This document shows positions 1 to 9,311 of a stretch of DNA of 64,000 bases, piece by piece (position 1 is the stretch's first letter; each line of letters begins with the position of its first letter). This stretch comes from Winogradskyella bathintestinalis (GTDB lineage Bacteria > Bacteroidota > Bacteroidia > Flavobacteriales > Flavobacteriaceae), in contig NZ_JASDDK010000003.1 of NCBI RefSeq assembly GCF_030407435.1, forward strand, positions 1 through 64,000, written 5' to 3'. The position numbers and the translations under genes were made by a program. Below the pieces are notes generated by a model. That model saw only the letters and a list, made by a program, of their open reading frames with translations. It did not search any database and was not told where the DNA came from.

Positions 1-645
1 ATGTTACAGTATATATTCCTGGGGTGTTAGCATCAACCGTGTCGCCACCAACTGTTACAGCACCAACAGAACAGTTATCAGTAGCATTAGCACCAAGTTC
101 AGTATAAGTATCAGAACAAGCTTCAAGAGTGATGGTAGCAGCACCATTAAGATTGATTACAGGTTTGGTAGTGTCATTAACCGTAACCACACGAGTTACT
201 TCATCAGCAGCTACACCGTTTGTATCAGTTACATTATATGTTACAGTATATATTCCTGGGGTGTTAGCATCAACCGTGTCGCCACCAACTGTTAAAGCAC
301 CAACAGAACAGTTATCAGTGGCATTAGCACCAAGTTCAGTATATGTACCAGAACAAGCTTCAAGCGTGATGGTAGCAGCACCAATAAGATTTATTACAGG
401 TTTGGTAGTGTCGCTAACGGTAATTATACGAGTTACTTCATCAGCTGCTACACCGTTTGTATCAGTTGCATTATATGTTACAGTATATATTCCTGGGGTG
501 TTAGCATCAACCGTGTCGCCACCAACTGTTACCGTTCCAACAGTACAGTTGTCAGTAGTATTAGCACCAAGTTCAGTATACGCATCAGTACAAGCTTCAA
601 GCGTGATGGTAGCAGCACCAATAAGAGTAATAATTGGCGGCTCAT
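1..645 (-). repeat. 237-bp tandem coding repeats (79 aa units)
   Basis: The same block recurs at positions 1, 238 and 475, an exact 237-bp period with no frame change. Each unit encodes one Ig-like domain of the partial surface protein. Neighbouring units are about 94 percent identical by eye, which suggests recent duplication or gene conversion. The array continues past the left edge, so copy number is unknown. Confidence 0.85.
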
Positions 646-1138
646 TATCGGTAACCGTTACGGTAAAAGTACAAGTATCTCCATCTGGATCAGTGCCATT
701 ATTGGCTGTTTCAACATAAGTTACAGTGGTTTCACCAATAGGGAATGTACTTCCAGAGCCCAATGTACTTGTTAGTACCATTGAATAATTAGGGATATCA
801 GTGGTTGGCAGTGCAGCAAATGTCACCACAGCATCACATCTACCAGAATCTACATTAACAGATATATCATTAGGACATGCTGAGATTGTTGCTGACAAGG
901 AAGTATTATCATTAACTCTACTAACTTCAGGAAGAATTGAAATATAATTTGCTATTGTATTATAACTATAAATGGCAAAATAGTTAGAGTTTTCTGAGTT
1001 GGTGGAATCAGAATAAATATGTTCTAAATCATCATCTATAGAGACATAATTTTCGATTACTGAAGCATGTCCAGAATTTCCTGAAAGAAAAATGAGGGTA
1101 ATAAAAAAAGTAAAAAACTTTGAGTAATGATTTATCAT
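1..1138 (-). CDS. Partial secreted surface protein with HYR and DUF5011-type Ig-like repeats (3' end beyond window)
   Basis: The minus strand is open from the ATG at 1136-1138 to the window edge, giving 379 codons with no stop. Residues 1-25 look like a signal peptide (MINHYSKFF, then a hydrophobic stretch). Residues about 85-165 resemble an HYR domain (ACPNDISVNVDSG...CDAVVTF, ending VTVTDNEPP). From about residue 166 there follow copies of a 79-residue Ig-like repeat of the DUF5011 type (ITLEAC, YTELGANATDNC, VDANTPGIYTVTYNATDTNG, DEVTR). The period is 237 bp and adjacent copies differ at about 15 bases by eye. In Bacteroidota such proteins are large cell-surface adhesins, usually exported by the type IX system through a C-terminal signal. 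That signal would lie outside the window, so the export route is inferred. A plus-strand frame over 129-719 is antisense to these repeats. Confidence 0.85.
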   Translation of the reverse strand, partial: MINHYSKFFTFFITLIFLSGNSGHASVIENYVSIDDDLEHIYSDSTNSENSNYFAIYSYNTIANYISILPEVSRVNDNTSLSATISACPNDISVNVDSGRCDAVVTFAALPTTDIPNYSMVLTSTLGSGSTFPIGETTVTYVETANNGTDPDGDTCTFTVTVTDNEPPIITLIGAATITLEACTDAYTELGANTTDNCTVGTVTVGGDTVDANTPGIYTVTYNATDTNGVAADEVTRIITVSDTTKPVINLIGAATITLEACSGTYTELGANATDNCSVGALTVGGDTVDANTPGIYTVTYNVTDTNGVAADEVTRVVTVNDTTKPVINLNGAATITLEACSDTYTELGANATDNCSVGAVTVGGDTVDANTPGIYTVT

Positions 1139-2206
1139 ATCAAAAATAATTTAGCGATTAAATAAATAAACAGCATTTAAAAGACTAATGTTTAATTAGT
1201 TGGTTCAATTTTATTATGTGTAACTATAATTAATTTGCTTAGAGGGAAGGGCAAATATAAATTTTAATATTCTATATGCAAACTAAATCATCGATAAGAT
1301 GTATTTAAAATCCGATTAAATGTATATTTTTTTAACATTACATAGAAAAGACTGATGTTGTTTATTTATTGAATTATACGATTCTATTGATGTTTGCAAT
1401 TCTAAATCCTGTTTAGATTAGATGCCGTCTAAATTTCGTTTCAATTTAATTTGTAATAGAACAAATAATACCATTAATAAACTAATAGTACTTCAGAAAT
1501 AATAATTCAAAGATTAATTACTGTATAACTCGGTTTTGAGATTACAGCGTTAACGCTTTGTTTTCCATATTATGATTTAAAAGAACTATCAATAAAATTT
1601 AATAAACAAATATATATTTTAAATCGATTATTTTAACAAAAATCCGTTAACTAGCAAAAAATAACTATGAATGAAATCCTTATTATTTAGTGAGTTACAC
1701 GTATTTCTCAAGATATGTTAAGTTATTATTTACACTGAATTTAACATAATTAAAAATTTTAAGAGTAAATATTATAAAAATATAAACTCTTAAGGGAAAG
1801 TGATTATGAGTATTTTTCTGTTTTAATTAGAATTCAGAATTAAAAATATATAATTTCACGATAGGTTTAGGGAAACTTACTTTTTAAATATTAGAAAATT
1901 GCAATTGGTTCTCTAACGAATGCTCTGGGTTCGGCAAATAAAGAGCTTAGAACCGCGTAGAACCTGAAAATTTTTGAGATACGCAAAAAAAAAGCAAGTG
2001 GTGTTTCTTATTAAAAGGAGATATATGAGCGATGAATCAATGATGTTTAAATGTTGGGTTTGGGAGCATAGGTTAAATAATTGGATTTTTGAAATGACTA
2101 GTAGTTACTAATTGAAATAAATGATAAGATATGTCTAGAATTACGCGTTAAATAATCGTTGCTCAAAAATTGCAGTCAACATTGGTTCAGCCTAAGATAT
2201 AATATA
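1139..2206. other. Long AT-rich intergenic region, no convincing gene
   Basis: About 1.1 kb between the surface-protein gene and the terminator of the lipoprotein gene. It is very AT-rich with frequent stops in all frames. Two things stand out. One is the tiny reading frame at 2025-2111 behind a GGAG-like site. The other is a stretch at about 1905-1990 with short inverted arms (GGTTC/GAACC and GCGTA/TACGC) ahead of an A-run, which could be structured RNA or decayed sequence. I recognise no tRNA or known RNA family here. Confidence 0.5.
2025..2111 (+). CDS. Possible 28-aa small ORF with a Shine-Dalgarno-like site
   Basis: ATG at 2025 is preceded, four bases upstream, by AAAGGAG (2014-2020), a strong Shine-Dalgarno-like site that is unusual in Bacteroidota. 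The frame encodes 28 residues (MSDESMMFKCWVWEHRLNNW, then eight more) rich in Trp and Met, ending at TAA 2109-2111. I recognise no homologue. It may be chance in AT-rich DNA; the only support is the start context. Confidence 0.15.
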   Translation: MSDESMMFKCWVWEHRLNNWIFEMTSSY

Positions 2207-2249
2207 AATTAAACCCACTATAGATAGAACATTTATAGTGGGTTTAATT
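2207..2249 (-). terminator. Rho-independent terminator of the 2260-3444 lipoprotein gene
   Basis: A perfect 16-bp inverted repeat (2207-2222 with 2234-2249, core AAACCCACTATA) with an 11-nt loop, ten bases beyond the stop codon of the minus-strand gene. The minus strand is T-rich after the stem. Confidence 0.8.
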
Positions 2250-2259
2250 GGTAATACAT

Positions 2260-3444
2260 CTAACTTCGTTTAATTCTATAATGCATTATAATATCCTTAA
2301 GTTTCAACTTTAAATCTTCACCAGTATCGAAAACCATTTGTGCATCACTAGGAAAATTACGTTGTCTTTGGTTCAAAAGGTGAATATCATCTTTAGCTAA
2401 AGCTCTTTTATCGCCTTTATAGGTTCCGAAAACATTTTCAAACACAAAGCTACTTTCAATAGAAAACGTATCAATAATTTCATTTTGTTTTATATCTGTA
2501 TAGACAACATTTGCAATAACTTGAGCTGATTTCGTTTGTATCGCTTCAATAAATCTTGCCTTAACATTTACAATCTTATCGATTTTTATATCATTGCCAA
2601 GACTATCTTTTCTCACATTGCCGTTTCGATCTAGTAAGTATTCCCAGCCATCAACGAGTTCTCTTTGTCTTAAAACTTGACGCTCATTTATGCGTTCTGG
2701 CGAAATATTAATTTGCCTTAATTGCAATTGCATTGCAAGATCATAATCGATAGTTGGGTTTGCATTCGCGTGATAGGTGGTCCAAAACTGATTTAAACCA
2801 TAAGTATTAAAATCTACTAGGTCGGTTTCCAACTGTTGAGGAATTATTTGCTGAGTTCTATTTTGAATAGACACACGCACGTAATCCATTCCTTTTTCAT
2901 GAGCTTCTGTTATTAACGCTCTATTTTCTTCAAAATTCGGATTAATTTGTTCTATATAGTTAAAAATGCCATGTGCGGTTCTTGCCTTAAATTTATCTCC
3001 AGAATCCAATAATGTAATGCCTTGTCCTATTAAATAATCTGACGTTTTATATCTATAATCTACAATCTCAGAACTATAATCGTTAAATTTCAAATTCAAA
3101 GTTTTGCCATTTATTCGCAACGGCATAACACGCTTAATTGCATTTTGCCTATCTTTCAAATCTATATAAATGTTATAGATGGTTTTGAATTGTTCAGGGT
3201 TGCCATCCTTCTTAAGATGATTAATATGGTTTAGATCTTCCTCCAAAACTTTGTAGTACGCATCTTCAAGCATTACTATATAATCTTGCTTGCGATTTTT
3301 ATCTTTATTATTTTCAAGTTTATTTAAGGCTTCAGCAATAGCGTCGTCATAATTTCCGTTGCTAATGGAACTCTCAATTTGTTTTTTCGCACTACAAGAT
3401 AGAAGTACGGAAACAAAAACTGTTAATAGTAAAAATCGTTTCAT
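2260..3444 (-). CDS. Conserved hypothetical lipoprotein, 394 aa
   Basis: The N-terminus MKRFLLLTVFVSVLLSC gives a type II signal peptide with lipobox LLSC and acylated Cys17, so the protein should sit in an envelope membrane facing the periplasm or surface. The first part (residues about 20-110) is charged and helical with a TPR-like look (SNGNYDDAIAEALNKLENN). The rest alternates helix and strand with no motif I can name. It is a single-gene unit, divergent from the pseudouridine synthase gene, with its own terminator. The function is unknown. It is probably a lineage-typical flavobacterial lipoprotein, which I infer from style rather than from a known family. Confidence 0.8.
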   Translation of the reverse strand: MKRFLLLTVFVSVLLSCSAKKQIESSISNGNYDDAIAEALNKLENNKDKNRKQDYIVMLEDAYYKVLEEDLNHINHLKKDGNPEQFKTIYNIYIDLKDRQNAIKRVMPLRINGKTLNLKFNDYSSEIVDYRYKTSDYLIGQGITLLDSGDKFKARTAHGIFNYIEQINPNFEENRALITEAHEKGMDYVRVSIQNRTQQIIPQQLETDLVDFNTYGLNQFWTTYHANANPTIDYDLAMQLQLRQINISPERINERQVLRQRELVDGWEYLLDRNGNVRKDSLGNDIKIDKIVNVKARFIEAIQTKSAQVIANVVYTDIKQNEIIDTFSIESSFVFENVFGTYKGDKRALAKDDIHLLNQRQRNFPSDAQMVFDTGEDLKLKLKDIIMHYRIKRS

Positions 3445-3694
3445 AATCGTGGGTTTTATTGGTTACATTTTAGTGTTTCCAAATATGATGCCAAATTATA
3501 AATTGAAGATCATCACATATGAGGTTGGTGGTAGACTATTTGATAAGGAGTAGCTTTTTTTTTTTCCATAAAATTTTTAATTCATAAAGGTGAAAAAGAC
3601 GGCCTAATGCGAAATGAAATATTCCACGTTTTTATGCCGTTCCATGATACAAACACTAAAGAAATTCGTTTCTTTGCAATATAGTAAAAGGCTT

Positions 3695-5377
3695 ATGTTT
3701 AATACGGAAGATGGTTGTTTTCATCCTATAGAATATCCTTCGGAACAGCTTCCGAAACAATTTACCTTTCCATTTTATTATCAGCCACATTCGCTTTGTG
3801 TGCTTGCCGCAGATGAAGTGAAAACGTACTTGGCCACTCAGCAAGATTTTGAACATAATTTCGGATTAGATAGTAAGGATATAGGTTTGAAAATTGGAAA
3901 AATGTTTGGTATTATGGTTGTTGAAAATTCGGTAGGACAGCTAGGGTACATTGCGGCATATTCTGGCAAATTAGCTGAAAGTAATTATTTAAAGGGATTT
4001 GTACCACCAATTTATGATACGTTAAATAAGGAAGGGTTTTATAAACAAAATGAAGGACGTTTAAATCGCTTGACTGCTCAGATAGATCAATTAGAACAAA
4101 ATCCGGAAATAGAAATTGTTAAAGCTCGATTAAAAGAAGCACAATTTCAAAGTGCACAACGTCTGAGCGATTTTAAGATTAAGGCAAAATCCAAAAAGAA
4201 TAAAAGAAAACAACAAAGATTAGAAGCAGAGCAAAATTTACCGCTAGCTGAAAGGGAAGTCTTTTTTGAAATTTTAAAGCAACGAAGTATTCAAAGTAAT
4301 ATTGATTTAAAATATCTAAAGTTGCATTGTGAAGCGGACATTGAAAAAAACAACAAAAAATTAGCGGAACTACTTCAACCTATTGAAAGTTTAAAAGTTC
4401 AAAGAAAAACCCTGTCAGCCGAATTGCAACAGCGCATTCATAAGAGCTATCGATTTTTAAATGCTAAAGGGGAGACAAAAGATCTATTAGATATTTTTAA
4501 GCGCACCGATATAGGAACACCACCTGCAGCTGCTGGTGAATGTGCTGCTCCTAAACTATTTCAGTATGCTTATGAAAATGATTTAAAACCTATTGCCATG
4601 GCAGAATTTTATTGGGGAATTTCTCCAACAAAAGAAGTTAGGGTCCATGGGCAATTCTATCCGTCTTGTCGGGGCCGTTGCGAGCCTATTTTGGGTCACA
4701 TGATGCAGGGTTTGGATGTGGAACCAAATCCGATTGAATCTGCCGGAATATTTAAAGGCGAATTAGAGATTATTTATGAAGATGATTTTTTACTAATTCT
4801 CAATAAGCCACACGAGTTTCTTTCAGTGCCTGGAAAAACAATTAAAGATTCCGTATTAACCAGAATGCAAACTTATTTACCAAATGCCACAGGACCATTG
4901 TTGTTGCATCGCTTAGATATGTCAACTTCGGGATTATTATTAGTGGCAAAAAATGAAAGAACACACAAAAAACTTCAGAAACAATTTATAAATCGCACTA
5001 TTAAAAAGCGTTATGTTGCATTGTTAGATGGTGTTATAGAAATAAAAGAAGGTCTCGTGAATTTACCACTTAGAGTAGATTTAAACAATAGACCCAGACA
5101 ATTGGTATGTAACGAGCATGGCAAATCGGCAATAACAAAATACCAAGTTATTGATGTGAAAAATAACCAAACAAGAATTTATTTTTATCCCATATCTGGG
5201 AGAACGCATCAATTGCGAGTTCATGCGGCACATCACAAAGGTTTGAATTTACCCATTGTTGGCGATGATTTATACGGAACTGTTTCCAATCGGTTACATC
5301 TTCATGCAGAAATGTTAAGTTTTGAACATCCCGTAACGCGTGAGTGTGTTAGTTTTAGTTGTGAAGCTGATTTTTAA
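3695..5377 (+). CDS. RluA-family RNA pseudouridine synthase, long form with coiled-coil insert
   Basis: Pseudouridine synthase converting specific uridines in ribosomal or transfer RNA. The C-terminal third carries the RluA catalytic motif HRLDMSTSGLLLVAK; the catalytic Asp is residue 408 counted from the start used here. Later motifs SGRTHQLRVH and IVGDDLYG are also present. The N-terminal half starts with a conserved-looking FTFPFYYQPHSLC segment, followed by a highly charged region rich in Lys, Glu and Gln (about residues 110-260) predicted to be coiled coil. The frame is open back to ATG 3614. I chose ATG 3695 because family members begin shortly before the FTFPFYY block, giving 560 aa. 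The exact RNA target cannot be told from sequence. A second RluA-type gene lies at 13160-13870. Confidence 0.85.
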   Translation: MFNTEDGCFHPIEYPSEQLPKQFTFPFYYQPHSLCVLAADEVKTYLATQQDFEHNFGLDSKDIGLKIGKMFGIMVVENSVGQLGYIAAYSGKLAESNYLKGFVPPIYDTLNKEGFYKQNEGRLNRLTAQIDQLEQNPEIEIVKARLKEAQFQSAQRLSDFKIKAKSKKNKRKQQRLEAEQNLPLAEREVFFEILKQRSIQSNIDLKYLKLHCEADIEKNNKKLAELLQPIESLKVQRKTLSAELQQRIHKSYRFLNAKGETKDLLDIFKRTDIGTPPAAAGECAAPKLFQYAYENDLKPIAMAEFYWGISPTKEVRVHGQFYPSCRGRCEPILGHMMQGLDVEPNPIESAGIFKGELEIIYEDDFLLILNKPHEFLSVPGKTIKDSVLTRMQTYLPNATGPLLLHRLDMSTSGLLLVAKNERTHKKLQKQFINRTIKKRYVALLDGVIEIKEGLVNLPLRVDLNNRPRQLVCNEHGKSAITKYQVIDVKNNQTRIYFYPISGRTHQLRVHAAHHKGLNLPIVGDDLYGTVSNRLHLHAEMLSFEHPVTRECVSFSCEADF

Positions 5378-5565
5378 TTAGAGTCTTCAATCCTTAGCTT
5401 TCAGTCAAAAAGTGTAAAGATTAACTATGCAATTTCATTTTTCCTTTTATCTCTCTAATCTCTTTTAGGTTATAGGGTTATTTAGAGAATAGCTCAGGCT
5501 CGTCTGTGAATCTGTTGTGACTTCTTTGTGGTAATTTTTGTTTAGTTTTTAAGCTTAGTCTTCAA

Positions 5566-5608
5566 ATAAAAAAAAGAAGATTAAAGTTATTAAACTCCAA
5601 TCTTCTTT
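5566..5608 (-). terminator. Terminator downstream of fahA
   Basis: Inverted repeat AAAGAAGATT (5573-5582) with AATCTTCTTT (5599-5608), followed on the minus strand by a run of eight T. It lies about 80 bp past the fahA stop. Confidence 0.6.
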
Positions 5609-5643
5609 CAATATTTGTTCGCTTAAAGCTTGTTGTTTTTTAC

Positions 5644-5678
<35 letters not shown>

Positions 5679-5685
5679 TTGCCAC

Positions 5686-6978
5686 TTACTTCTTTTTCTT
5701 AGGATTAAAAACAGGAAGCAATTGCGTTTTAACTTGTCCAAATCCAATTCTGATATCATCATTTTCACAATAACCTCTCATGATCACCGTATCGTTATCA
5801 TTAATAAATTTACGCTCTGTCCCATCTTTCAGCTTCACTGGTTTAGTGCCTTTCCAACTTAATTCTAACATAGAACCATAAGAATCTGGTGTTGGACCAG
5901 AAATGGTGCCACTGCCCATCATGTCTCCTGAATTTACTGGGCAGCCATTAACAGTGTGGTGCGCTAATTGCTGTGCCATGTTCCAGTACATGTATTTAAA
6001 ATTCGATTTTGCAACCGTTGTCTCTTTTCCGCCTTTAGGTTGTATGCCGACCTCTAAGTTAATATCAAAACTCTTTTTACCTTTAGTTTGAAGATATTCC
6101 AAAGGCTTAGGGTTCTGCTTTGGGCTTTCGGTTCTAAAAGGTTCTAGGGCATCTAACGTAACAATCCATGGGGACATTGACGATGCAAAACTTTTTCCTA
6201 AAAACGGGCCTAGCGGTACATATTCCCATTTTTGAATATCGCGTGCCGACCAATCATTAAATAATACCAAACCGAAGATATATTCTTCAGCTTCTTCAAT
6301 AGGAATTGGTTCACCTAAATCGTTAGCGTCAGTGGTAATAAAAGCCATTTCTAGTTCAAAATCGACCAATTTACTCGGTCCAAAAACCGGTTGATTAGAA
6401 TCGGCAGGAATAGTTTGTCCTTGTGGGCGATGTATTGGAATTCCCGATGGAATTATAGAGGAACTACGGCCATGATAACCAACAGGCATGTGTACCCAAT
6501 TTGGTAATAATGCGTTGTCTGGATCTCTAAACATAGTACCAACATTTGTGGCATGTTCTTTACTGGCGTAAAAATCCGTGTAATCCCCAACTTGAATTGG
6601 TAATTGCATTTCTATCTCATCTAAACGAAACAAAATGGTTTCCTTGTGCGGATTATTATTTTTTAAAGTGTCATTTTCAGCATCAAAAATTTCAGCAATT
6701 CTATTTCTTACTAAACGCCAAGTTTTTCTGCCGTCTGCGATAAAATCATTCAAAGTGTCTTGAAGAAAAATATCGTCCGTTAACGGGATGCCTTCAAAGT
6801 AGCCTAATTGGTGTAAAGCACCAAGATCAATAGCAGTATCTCCAATTCGAGTACCTATAGTAATAATATCGTCTCTAGTTAAGAAAACACCGAATGGGAT
6901 ATTCTGTATTGGGAAATCTGAGTTTTTACCGACATGTAACCATGACGTTCTATCTGGGTTATTGGCTGATAATGGCAT
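5686..6978 (-). CDS. fahA: Fumarylacetoacetase
   Basis: Hydrolyses 4-fumarylacetoacetate to fumarate and acetoacetate, the last step of tyrosine and homogentisate breakdown, in the cytoplasm. Family signatures seen are SWLHVGKNSDFPIQNIPFGVF near the start, PVGYHGRSSSI, DFELEMAFI, NDWSARDIQKWEYVPLGPFLGKS and the C-terminal GDMMGSGTISGPTPDSYGSM. Length is 430 aa, usual for the family. The frame extends upstream to 7083, but the MPLSANNPDRTSWL start at 6978 matches homologues, and a TAnnTTTG promoter element at 7015-7022 would make the longer start leaderless or untranscribed. It is divergent from glyA across a 110-bp gap. No other tyrosine-pathway gene is next to it. Confidence 0.93.
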   Translation of the reverse strand: MPLSANNPDRTSWLHVGKNSDFPIQNIPFGVFLTRDDIITIGTRIGDTAIDLGALHQLGYFEGIPLTDDIFLQDTLNDFIADGRKTWRLVRNRIAEIFDAENDTLKNNNPHKETILFRLDEIEMQLPIQVGDYTDFYASKEHATNVGTMFRDPDNALLPNWVHMPVGYHGRSSSIIPSGIPIHRPQGQTIPADSNQPVFGPSKLVDFELEMAFITTDANDLGEPIPIEEAEEYIFGLVLFNDWSARDIQKWEYVPLGPFLGKSFASSMSPWIVTLDALEPFRTESPKQNPKPLEYLQTKGKKSFDINLEVGIQPKGGKETTVAKSNFKYMYWNMAQQLAHHTVNGCPVNSGDMMGSGTISGPTPDSYGSMLELSWKGTKPVKLKDGTERKFINDNDTVIMRGYCENDDIRIGFGQVKTQLLPVFNPKKKK

Positions 6979-7014
6979 ATTGCTATTGTTGATTAAATGT
7001 TGATTAATTATAGT

Positions 7015-7022
7015 CAAACCTA
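7015..7022 (-). promoter_or_regulatory. Putative -7 promoter element of fahA (TAGGTTTG)
   Basis: TAGGTTTG on the minus strand matches the Bacteroidota consensus TAnnTTTG, 36 bases before the chosen fahA ATG. No good TTTG -33 element is seen upstream. Confidence 0.45.
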
Positions 7023-7029
7023 CATAAAT

Positions 7030-7063
7030 TTTGATATTTAAACTAATGAATTGATTATTTTTG
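7030..7063 (+). promoter_or_regulatory. Putative promoter of glyA (TTTG, 22 bp, TATTTTTG)
   Basis: TTTG at 7030-7033 and TATTTTTG at 7056-7063 match the Bacteroidota -33/-7 consensus with a 22-bp spacer. Transcription would start near 7070, giving a short leader of about 19 nt before the glyA ATG. Confidence 0.55.
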
Positions 7064-7088
7064 TATCGATTTAACAAACTCATTATAT

Positions 7089-8363
7089 ATGCAACGCGAC
7101 GAACAAATTTTTGAACTCATTCAAGCCGAAAAAGAACGCCAAACGGAAGGTATAGAATTAATTGCTTCAGAGAACTTTGTAAGTGACCAAGTGATGGAAG
7201 CTGCAGGTTCTGTATTAACAAACAAATATGCTGAAGGTTACCCTGGTAAACGCTATTATGGCGGATGCGAGGTGGTAGATGAAGTAGAACAACTGGCTAT
7301 TGAAAGAGCAAAAACCTTATTTGGTGCAGCTTATGCTAATGTGCAACCACACTCAGGTAGTCAGGCTAATACGGCAGTCTATCATGCATGCTTAAAACCT
7401 GGTGATACTATTCTAGGTTTCGATTTGTCTCACGGAGGTCATTTAACGCATGGTTCTCATGTTAATTTTTCTGGTAAATTATACCGACCGACATTTTATG
7501 GTGTTAAAAAAGATACTGGCATTATTGATTACGATATGTTAGCCGATCAGGCCAAAAAAGAACAACCAAAATTAATTATAGCAGGAGCTTCGGCATATTC
7601 GCGTGATATTGATTTTGCTAAATTTAGAGAAGTTGCAGATAGTGTAGATGCTATTTTATTGGCAGATATTTCACACCCCGCTGGTTTAATTGCGAAAGGT
7701 ATTTTAAATGATCCTATGCCGCATTGCCATATTGTAACTACTACAACGCATAAAACGTTAAGAGGGCCACGAGGGGGAATGATAATGATGGGTGAAAATA
7801 TCGATAATCCATTCGGAATTACCTTAAAGAACGGTAAGCTACGTAAAATGTCTGGTTTATTAGATTCTGGTGTGTTTCCAGGAAATCAAGGGGGGCCATT
7901 AGAGCATATTATTGCTGCCAAAGCCATAGCTTTTGGTGAAGCCTTAACGGATGACTTTATGCACTATATGTTGCAGGTAAAACATAATGCAGACGCTATC
8001 GCAAAAGCTTTTGTTGCTAAAGATTATAATTTAATTTCAGGAGGAACAGATAACCATATGATGTTAATAGACCTGAGAAATAAAAATATTACAGGTAAGG
8101 ATGCTGAAAATGCGCTTGTAAAAGCAGATATTACTGTAAATAAAAATATGGTACCATTTGATACGGAATCGCCATTTGTAACCTCAGGAATTAGAGTTGG
8201 TACGTCGGCGATAACTACGAGAGGGTTAAAGGAAACGGATATGACTTATGTGGTGGAACTTATCGACGAAGTTTTATCTAATCACAACAATGAAACTGTT
8301 TTAGAGGGTGTTGCCGAAAAAGTGAATACCTTAATGGGGGGACGACCGTTATTTAATGCGTAA
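7089..8363 (+). CDS. glyA: Serine hydroxymethyltransferase
   Basis: PLP enzyme interconverting serine and glycine with tetrahydrofolate, the main entry of one-carbon units. Full length at 424 aa. Motifs include [37 protein letters not shown] at the N-terminus, the folate and PLP region [10 protein letters not shown], and the PLP-lysine motif [14 protein letters not shown] with Lys222. The ATG follows a good Bacteroidota promoter. A terminator follows at 8372-8433, so it is a single-gene unit divergent from fahA. Confidence 0.97.
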   Translation: MQRDEQIFELIQAEKERQTEGIELIASENFVSDQVMEAAGSVLTNKYAEGYPGKRYYGGCEVVDEVEQLAIERAKTLFGAAYANVQPHSGSQANTAVYHACLKPGDTILGFDLSHGGHLTHGSHVNFSGKLYRPTFYGVKKDTGIIDYDMLADQAKKEQPKLIIAGASAYSRDIDFAKFREVADSVDAILLADISHPAGLIAKGILNDPMPHCHIVTTTTHKTLRGPRGGMIMMGENIDNPFGITLKNGKLRKMSGLLDSGVFPGNQGGPLEHIIAAKAIAFGEALTDDFMHYMLQVKHNADAIAKAFVAKDYNLISGGTDNHMMLIDLRNKNITGKDAENALVKADITVNKNMVPFDTESPFVTSGIRVGTSAITTRGLKETDMTYVVELIDEVLSNHNNETVLEGVAEKVNTLMGGRPLFNA

Positions 8364-8371
8364 TAGTTTAT

Positions 8372-8433
8372 AAGATCTCAATACTTTTACAGCCACGCTT
8401 AGGTGTTTGCGTAGGAGCGTTGAGATCTTTTTT
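8372..8433 (+). terminator. Terminator of glyA
   Basis: AAGATCTCAA (8372-8381) pairs with TTGAGATCTT (8420-8429) and the stem runs into a T-tract. The loop is long (38 nt) and may contain a smaller inner hairpin. Confidence 0.65.
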
Positions 8434-8564
8434 GTAGGATTGAATTCCTGAATTTATAAAGAAATTGTTTATTTTAGAATGGCTGAAATCAATTGCGTTT
8501 TGTTTTTAAAAAGACCAACAAAGCGTAATCAATAGTGCTAATAGATGCCATAATAAACGTAAAC

Positions 8565-9305
8565 ATGAAAAACTTCGGGATTGATATAAATGCAGATGTT
8601 GGGGAAGGAGTAGGGAATGAATCCGAACTTATGCCGTATATATCCTCTTGCAATATAGCTTGTGGTGGTCATGCTGGGGATACGTCAACTATGACCGAAG
8701 TTGTAAAATTAGCAAAACAGCACCATATAAAAATTGGGGCACATCCTTCATTTCCCGATACATTGAACTTCGGCCGAGTAAATGTAAACATGTCGAGTAG
8801 GGATTTATACAATAGCTTAAAGCAACAAATAAATGCTTTACTAACCGTGCTTCACACCGAAAAGGCAGATTTACATCATCTTAAACCTCATGGAGCATTA
8901 TACAACTTAGCTGCTAAAGACAAAAAAACAGCGAAAGTTGTTATCGATGTTATCAAAGGTATAAAAATGCCAATAGAGCTTTATGTGCCGTTTAATTCTG
9001 TGATTGCAGAATTGGCTAAGCTCGAAAATATTCCAATGACTTTTGAAGCTTTTGCAGACCGAAATTATAACGACGATTTATCGCTTGTATCTCGGCAAAA
9101 TGAAAACGCTATTTTACATGAAAAAGAAGCGATTTTAAAACATGTTTTAAACATCATAAAGCACCAAAAAGTAACTTCAATAAATGGGGTGGAGCTGACC
9201 TTAAAAGCGTCGACCATCTGTGTGCATGGTGATACCAAAAATGCTCTTGAAATTATAAAATATCTAAGCGATAATTTAAAAGCAAAAGGCATTCAAATTC
9301 ATTAA
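8565..9305 (+). CDS. pxpA: 5-oxoprolinase subunit A (LamB/YcsF family)
   Basis: Subunit of the ATP-dependent PxpABC 5-oxoprolinase, which opens 5-oxoproline (pyroglutamate, a spontaneous product of glutamine and glutamate) to glutamate. Family hallmarks are IDINADVGEG near the N-terminus, SCNIACGGHAGD, IGAHPSFPD and LKPHGALYN, and a C-terminal ICVHGD. Length is 246 aa from ATG 8565, as expected. A GTG thirty bases upstream is in frame, but homologues start at MKNFGIDIN. It is followed six bases later by pxpB and then by overlapping pxpC, a compact three-gene operon. Confidence 0.93.
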   Translation: MKNFGIDINADVGEGVGNESELMPYISSCNIACGGHAGDTSTMTEVVKLAKQHHIKIGAHPSFPDTLNFGRVNVNMSSRDLYNSLKQQINALLTVLHTEKADLHHLKPHGALYNLAAKDKKTAKVVIDVIKGIKMPIELYVPFNSVIAELAKLENIPMTFEAFADRNYNDDLSLVSRQNENAILHEKEAILKHVLNIIKHQKVTSINGVELTLKASTICVHGDTKNALEIIKYLSDNLKAKGIQIH

Positions 9306-9311
9306 GAAACC

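Noticed and set aside
129..719. Plus-strand open frame of 196 codons with repeated Val/Ser/Thr-rich sequence
   Set aside because: It is antisense to the Ig-like repeats of the minus-strand surface protein, which reads as clear HYR/DUF5011 sequence with a signal peptide. The repetition simply mirrors the coding repeats.
1905..1990. Possible structured RNA in the left intergenic region
   Set aside because: Short inverted arms are present, but I see no known RNA family, promoter or terminator, and the A-run is on the wrong side for a plus-strand terminator.
3614..3694. Upstream 27 codons of the long pseudouridine synthase frame
   Set aside because: The segment (MKYSTFLCRSMIQTLKK...) has no counterpart in the family as I know it. 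The Met at 3695 lies at the expected distance from the FTFPFYY block.
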